Of a stretch of 64,000 nucleotides of DNA, positions 60,334 to 64,000 are shown piece by piece (position 1 is the stretch's first letter; each line of letters opens with the position of its first letter). The stretch spans positions 1 through 64,000 of the forward strand of contig JAPKZK010000021.1 in the NCBI GenBank assembly GCA_026393835.1, read 5' to 3'. The stretch comes from Candidatus Aminicenantota bacterium (GTDB lineage Bacteria; Acidobacteriota; Aminicenantia; UBA2199). Both the position numbers and the translations under genes were made by a program. The notes beneath the pieces were generated by a model. That model saw only the letters and a list, made by a program, of their open reading frames with translations, did not search any database and was not told where the DNA came from.

Positions 60334-61443
60334 TCAGGGCATTTTCCTTTTTGAGATAAAGAGGGAAGCGTAGTGCACCAGGAGACCCGCTGTGAACCCG
60401 ATAAACATATTGCCGATCAGTGCTCCAATGACTGTTGCGGCCATCGGGACCAGGTCTCTACCCGGTCGGATATCTTTGGCAAAGCGTGTCAGTTCGATGC
60501 CAACCAGCAGCATCATGGCTCCGATAATGGCCATTGGAAAACTCGAAAAAAGCGAGAAAATCGAAGCAGCCAGGAACAGACCCATTGAAATTTCGATAAT
60601 TCCTTCGATAATATTCGTACCGCCGGTCCTGGCGCCGAAATAATACTGCCCGGCCAGACCGCCGGCGCCGTGGCACAGCGGCATACCGCCGAAGAAAGGC
60701 AGGATCAGGTTCATGATGCCCATATTCAGGGCCAGGCGTTTTTCAGGCGCCGGTTTTTCCGGCCAGTATTTTTTAATCAGGGCCGAAGTAGCGATAATTG
60801 CGTTCGTGGCAGTAAGCGGTATTTGGGCAAATCCCGCCTTTACCATCGATTCCCACACTTCTTCCAGCCGGAAATGAGTGAGGGGCGGGAGCTGGAGGGT
60901 AGGGGGGGGGATTTGTAGTTGGCCTTTGGCCAATGCAATGACCACACCCATTACCATGAGTACGATCGCTGCCGGGGCGTAGCGGTTCGTTCTCAGTACC
61001 ACCACGATAATAATAGAAATAATACCCAGCAGCCACCAACCGGAAATCATTTTAAAGGCTTCCACAGCCAGGAGCACACCCAGCGCCACCTGGATGCCCC
61101 GGATAACCGAAAGCGGGGTAATTTTCGCAATCCAATCGATAATGCCTGTTACCGCCAGCAGCAGCCAGGTAATCCCCATGGCAAATGCCGAAGCGTAGAC
61201 CATGGAGGGGGACCAGTGTTGGGAGATAGCCACGACCCCCAGGACTTTCATCGGTTCGATGGGCATAGGGAGGCCGTATACCAGGCCGGTCACAATATTG
61301 GCCAGGCCCATCATCACCAGGAAGCCGGCCGGGTCCAGGCCGCAGACCACGATATAACCGACGGCAAAAGGGAAAAGAGTCCCGTAGTCGCCCATGGACC
61401 CGGCCAATTCTCTCAAATTGAATTCAAACGATTTAATTTTCAT
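60334..61443 (-). CDS. MOT1-type molybdate (sulfate-like) transporter
   Basis: A 369-aa inner-membrane protein with about 10 helices. The MOT1/SulP-like signatures are ELAGSMGDYGTLFPFAVGY near residue 12 and GGMPLCHGAGGLAGQYYFGA near 251-270. MOT1 proteins import molybdate at high affinity in plants and algae, and bacterial members are annotated as molybdate or sulfate permeases. It has no STAS domain. A single gene; molybdenum-cofactor genes are not in view. Confidence 0.85.
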   Translation of the reverse strand: MKIKSFEFNLRELAGSMGDYGTLFPFAVGYIVVCGLDPAGFLVMMGLANIVTGLVYGLPMPIEPMKVLGVVAISQHWSPSMVYASAFAMGITWLLLAVTGIIDWIAKITPLSVIRGIQVALGVLLAVEAFKMISGWWLLGIISIIIVVVLRTNRYAPAAIVLMVMGVVIALAKGQLQIPPPTLQLPPLTHFRLEEVWESMVKAGFAQIPLTATNAIIATSALIKKYWPEKPAPEKRLALNMGIMNLILPFFGGMPLCHGAGGLAGQYYFGARTGGTNIIEGIIEISMGLFLAASIFSLFSSFPMAIIGAMMLLVGIELTRFAKDIRPGRDLVPMAATVIGALIGNMFIGFTAGLLVHYASLFISKRKMP

Positions 61444-61571
61444 TATTATTAAGAAAGTGTTGCAAGGGCAGAAAACCCTATCATATCCTCATAAGCAGGT
61501 ATATTACCAAGTTCTTGCGCCCCTGTCAACGAGAAAAAAAAATATTTTGTTAAAATAATTGGGATTTGGGC

Positions 61572-61600
61572 TTGACAATACTTGAATAATCGTATACACT
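61572..61600 (+). promoter_or_regulatory. promoter of the cold-shock gene
   Basis: TTGACA (61572-61577), 17 bases, TACACT (61595-61600). It leaves a 5' leader of about 110 bases, the usual length range for cold-shock mRNA that is regulated by its folding. Confidence 0.5.
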
Positions 61601-61719
61601 ATTATCTTAATCAGTAAATAAAGGTTTGATAACTTATTTCAGTCAAGAGTTGATCTTTGTTGAAGTTATAAAGTTTCTACCTCTATTTGCGTTAAAATTT
61701 AAAAAGGAGGTAGTTACCA

Positions 61720-61920
61720 ATGGCCGAAGGAACAGTAAAGTGGTTCAATTCACAGAAAGGTTACGGATTCATTGCACTTGAAAATGGCAAAGATATTTTT
61801 GTCCATCACAATGCAATTCAGGGCAGTGGTTATAAGTCTTTAGACGAAGGCGATCGAGTTCAATTTGAAATTCGCCAGAGCGACAAAGGCGACCATGCTG
61901 AAAACGTAGTCAAGATGTAA
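61720..61920 (+). CDS. cold-shock protein, CspA family
   Basis: A 66-aa single OB-fold protein. RNP1 is KGYGFIA and RNP2 is DIFVHHNAI. It binds single-stranded RNA and melts structure. A strong AAAGGAGG site precedes the ATG, and the long 5' leader is typical. A terminator follows. Confidence 0.95.
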   Translation: MAEGTVKWFNSQKGYGFIALENGKDIFVHHNAIQGSGYKSLDEGDRVQFEIRQSDKGDHAENVVKM

Positions 61921-61939
61921 TACATCTTAGTTACAAAGA

Positions 61940-62015
61940 AATCAAGGGGCTTGATTTTCCCTGGTAATAGTCAGCGTCGATAGTTGATGGTTACCGGTGT
62001 AATCAAGCCCCTTTA
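61940..62015 (+). terminator. terminator of the cold-shock gene
   Basis: AATCAAGGGGCTTGATT can fold on itself, and AAGGGGCTTGATT (61944-61956) also pairs fully with AATCAAGCCCCTT (62001-62013) across a loop of about 45 bases. A T-rich tail follows. Confidence 0.6.
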
Positions 62016-62163
62016 CATTTCCAGGCTAATTTTCCCCCTCCATCGGACATCGTGGTCAACAACTCCAATGCAAACAATGGTTCATTTTTTTTATGTGTTT
62101 TGAAGATGGGGCAGGTTAATGCTTATCCCCGGTATTCTTTTTACGATCCTCCCGGTGGTGGGC
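62016..62163. other. spacer between convergent genes
   Basis: No ORF, promoter or repeat that I can support. A T8 run (about 62088) may belong to a terminator. Confidence 0.3.
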
Positions 62164-63345
62164 TTATTTGATTTTTAACTGCCGGATATACTCACTTCTA
62201 TACCCAATGAGCCGCTCATCCTGGGATAACCGGGCCGGAACCTGGCCGATGTCACATATTTTTAAGCGCCAACGGATAGCTTCAAGTTTACACGAGGCCA
62301 TTATCCCTAATTTAAAAGCTTCGCAGTGATGCGTTGTCCGTTTCGCCGTATCGCCGTTTAATTGGTAGTTAAACCCGATACAGGTAGGGCATGATGGAGC
62401 AAGATTGCATTTAGCGCATTTTTCAGGTTTCCAACGGGTTTGCCGGTTTACAGGACCATCCGGCAGCGGTTTGCCTGTACATAATGGCAGAAAACGATGG
62501 CATGGATAGCGTGTACCGTCAACATCCACGGTTACCATTTCATACCCTGCGCCGCAAAAACGACAGGACTCGTTTTTTTATTGTTCGATTTCAGGAGTAG
62601 GTCTGCCCAGGTATTCGGGTAATTCCGCAAAAAGGGGCGATGGCGGATATAACCGCGGCCTCTGGGCGTAAAAATCCACCAGGATCGCCAATTGATCTTC
62701 ATATATTTCCAGGAGTTTCTTTTTTCTTTCAGCATCCCCCCATATATCTTCCAGGATAAGGCCGCCATTAAAATTCAGATTCAAATTTTCCAGGTGAATT
62801 ACACTTTGGGCTATATAGGGAATCGTTTTGTCATTGACAGTGATTTTAGCCGGTTGATGGGGCCAGTATTTTTTTAAAAAAGGTATATTGGCGAAGATTA
62901 AATCATAAGAATTACTCCGATTTAAATCATGAGCTTCTTTACAGCCGTTAATACTGAACCCCACGATTATTTTCCTTGCATATTTTGCTAACCATTCTTT
63001 CATTTCAGCGGTTAAAAGCGTCCCATTTGTCTGTAATCCAAAATGAGCTCTCTTTTTCCATGAATGAGAATGGAACCATTCGACAATTTCTTTTATTAGC
63101 GGGAAAACCAGTAGAGGTTCACCGCCAAAAAATTCAATCGATACGTTTTCATGGCCGTCATCTCTTTCCATATAATGAATTATTGCATCTTGCGCAGTAG
63201 AAAAATCCATTTGCCCTTTATCTCGCTCAGATGTTTGTTCATAGCAATAGGAACATTTCAGATTGCAGTTCCTGGCCACAAAAAGTGTTAAGTTTAACCT
63301 TTTCAATTCTTCTTTTGCATATTCCTTAAAATCTATCAACGGCAT
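62164..63345 (-). pseudogene. radical SAM/SPASM peptide maturase split by an in-frame TAA
   Basis: The minus frame begins at the ATG at 63345 (MPLIDFKEYAKEELKRLNLT) with the radical SAM cluster CNLKCSYCYEQ near residue 33 and FFGGEPLLVFPL near 73. It reaches a TAA at 62580-62578 after PTPEIEQ, then continues in the same frame with KNESCRFCGAGYEMVTVDVD and a SPASM domain (CAKCNLAPSCPTCIGF) to 62164. Both halves are intact and together have the length of a normal maturase (about 393 residues). These enzymes modify ribosomal peptides. The stop could be a recent mutation, a sequencing error or, less likely, readthrough. No precursor peptide gene is evident nearby. Confidence 0.75.
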
Positions 63346-63497
63346 TTTTCATCTCCATAAAGAAATGAGCCTTTGAATTACCACCTAAAAGGGCGATTAA
63401 GCCAAAGGCCCATTAAAAAATTAGTCTTTTGGCGGATCAGGGATAGTTACTTCCTCGGTTGTTCTATCCGATCGGCAATACCAGGAACAGGTAATAA

Positions 63498-63590
63498 AAT
63501 TACCTGCTCCTGCATGCCATGGGGCCCAATGCGGCCGGTGTTGTCGGGACCGCCCTCGCTGCCGGGATTTTGATCTCTATTTTGAAATAA
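63498..63590 (+). pseudogene. C-terminal remnant of a Na+-pumping decarboxylase beta subunit
   Basis: Thirty codons encode NYLLLHAMGPNAAGVVGTAL followed by AAGILISILK and a TAA. This matches the conserved C-terminal helix of oxaloacetate/methylmalonyl-CoA decarboxylase beta subunits (LLMHAMGPNVAG). Two TAA codons directly precede it in frame, and I find no upstream part in any frame between 63346 and 63497. The fragment shows that a decarboxylase sodium pump gene once stood here. Confidence 0.6.
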
Positions 63591-64000
63591 TTATTTTGAA
63601 AAGCCCACTTTGGACTGCTGCCACAGCGCTTCCATTTCGTCCAGGCCGGTTTTGTTAATGTCCTTACCCTGCTCCTTAAGCTGCTCCTCGATGTACCGGA
63701 ACCGCGAGACAAACTTTTGGTTGGTATTTTTCAAGGCAAATTCCGGGTTGGCCTTTGCCAACCGCGCCACATTCGCCACCGCAAACAAAATATCGCCGAT
63801 TTCCTCAACTACCCGTTCATGGCTTCCGGTGCGGAACTCTTCTTTCAACTCCTCTATTTCCTCTTCCACCTTGACCAGTGCTTTCAACGGGTCGTTCCAA
63901 TCGAATCCCACACTGGAGGCCTGCTCCGCGATACGTTTCGCATGCGCCAGGGCCGGCATGCGGGCAGGATAATCGGACAGGATACTGGGTTTCTTGTTTT
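63591..64000 (-). CDS. mazG: MazG nucleotide pyrophosphohydrolase, C-terminal part (cut by window edge)
   Basis: The frame is open from the window edge (KKPSILSDYPARMPALAHAK) to the stop at 63591. The C-terminal MazG domain is clear: GFDWNDPLKALVKVEEEIEE, then EEIGDILFAVANVARLAK with the metal-binding acidic residues, and ALKNTNQKFVSRFRYIEEQL. It hydrolyses nucleoside triphosphates to monophosphates and pyrophosphate. The N-terminal part lies beyond 64000. Confidence 0.9.
   Translation of the reverse strand, partial: NKKPSILSDYPARMPALAHAKRIAEQASSVGFDWNDPLKALVKVEEEIEELKEEFRTGSHERVVEEIGDILFAVANVARLAKANPEFALKNTNQKFVSRFRYIEEQLKEQGKDINKTGLDEMEALWQQSKVGFSK

Noticed and set aside
62578..62580. Programmed recoding of the TAA
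   Set aside because: TAA is an ordinary stop for many genes here and no recoding signal is visible; mutation or read error is simpler.
63373..63573. 66-aa frame next to mazG as a gene
   Set aside because: It is out of frame over the decarboxylase remnant and has no family likeness.

Overview
The window looks like a chromosomal segment of an uncultured diderm bacterium. Signs of a diderm envelope are a PorV/OmpP1-like outer-membrane barrel, many Sec signal peptides and FtsEX. The tricorn-type protease, C69 dipeptidase, transcarboxylase genes and several small repeat families would suit a lineage such as Candidatus Aminicenantes. That placement is a guess from gene style; no rRNA gene is present to test it. 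Many genes have clean sigma70-type promoters with a 17-bp spacer.

Housekeeping part, 1-16.8 kb: DNA polymerase III delta' (holB), a RicT/PSP1 protein and an outer-membrane barrel protein on plus; ftsE-ftsX and a COG1579 zinc-ribbon protein on minus; a tRNA with anticodon CAT; a short DnaE-family polymerase; a leftward four-gene transcarboxylase operon (12S-like, cupin, 5S-like, biotinyl carrier); an AGCS symporter; a secreted beta-propeller-like protein; and a DUF1778/GNAT toxin-antitoxin pair whose toxin lacks an ordinary start codon.

CRISPR island, 16.9-32.9 kb: an array of 21-bp repeats (16961-17443) precedes a strong promoter and an operon of a 25-aa leader peptide, a CorA-type membrane effector, cmr1-cmr6 with an HD-less Cas10, a Cas6-reverse transcriptase-Cas1 fusion and cas2. 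This is the gene set of CorA-associated type III-B systems that signal with SAM-AMP. Two CRISPR arrays with related leaders but different repeats follow. Seven repeats are split by 137-147 bp elements with a purine-rich left arm and a complementary pyrimidine-rich right arm. An eighth, larger element of the same build ends array 2 and carries a four-helix-bundle (23S rRNA intervening-sequence, S23) protein gene. These look like rRNA-style intervening sequences that have colonised the stem-loops of CRISPR repeats, and I regard this as the main discovery candidate. A second 21-bp array (32725-32850) closes the island.

Middle part, 32.9-40.7 kb: a sulfotransferase, an APC amino-acid transporter and a leftward operon alternating two B12-binding radical SAM proteins with two acyltransferase-like (GNAT fold) proteins.

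Second defence locus, 40.8-50.0 kb: a leader peptide, a PLD-nuclease/SNF2-type helicase, a type IIG-like methyltransferase with a DUF559 endonuclease domain inserted between direct repeats, and an SMC/RecF-like ATPase. A third 21-bp array and a 63-bp direct repeat follow.

Right part, 51-64 kb: a small gene that may be transcribed leaderless, a receiver/coiled-coil protein, a C69 dipeptidase, a TlpA-like thioredoxin, RadC, a tricorn-like protease, a Fe-S PD-(D/E)XK nuclease with a topoisomerase zinc finger, a MOT1 molybdate transporter, a cold-shock protein, a radical SAM/SPASM maturase split by an in-frame TAA, a remnant of a decarboxylase beta subunit and a partial MazG.
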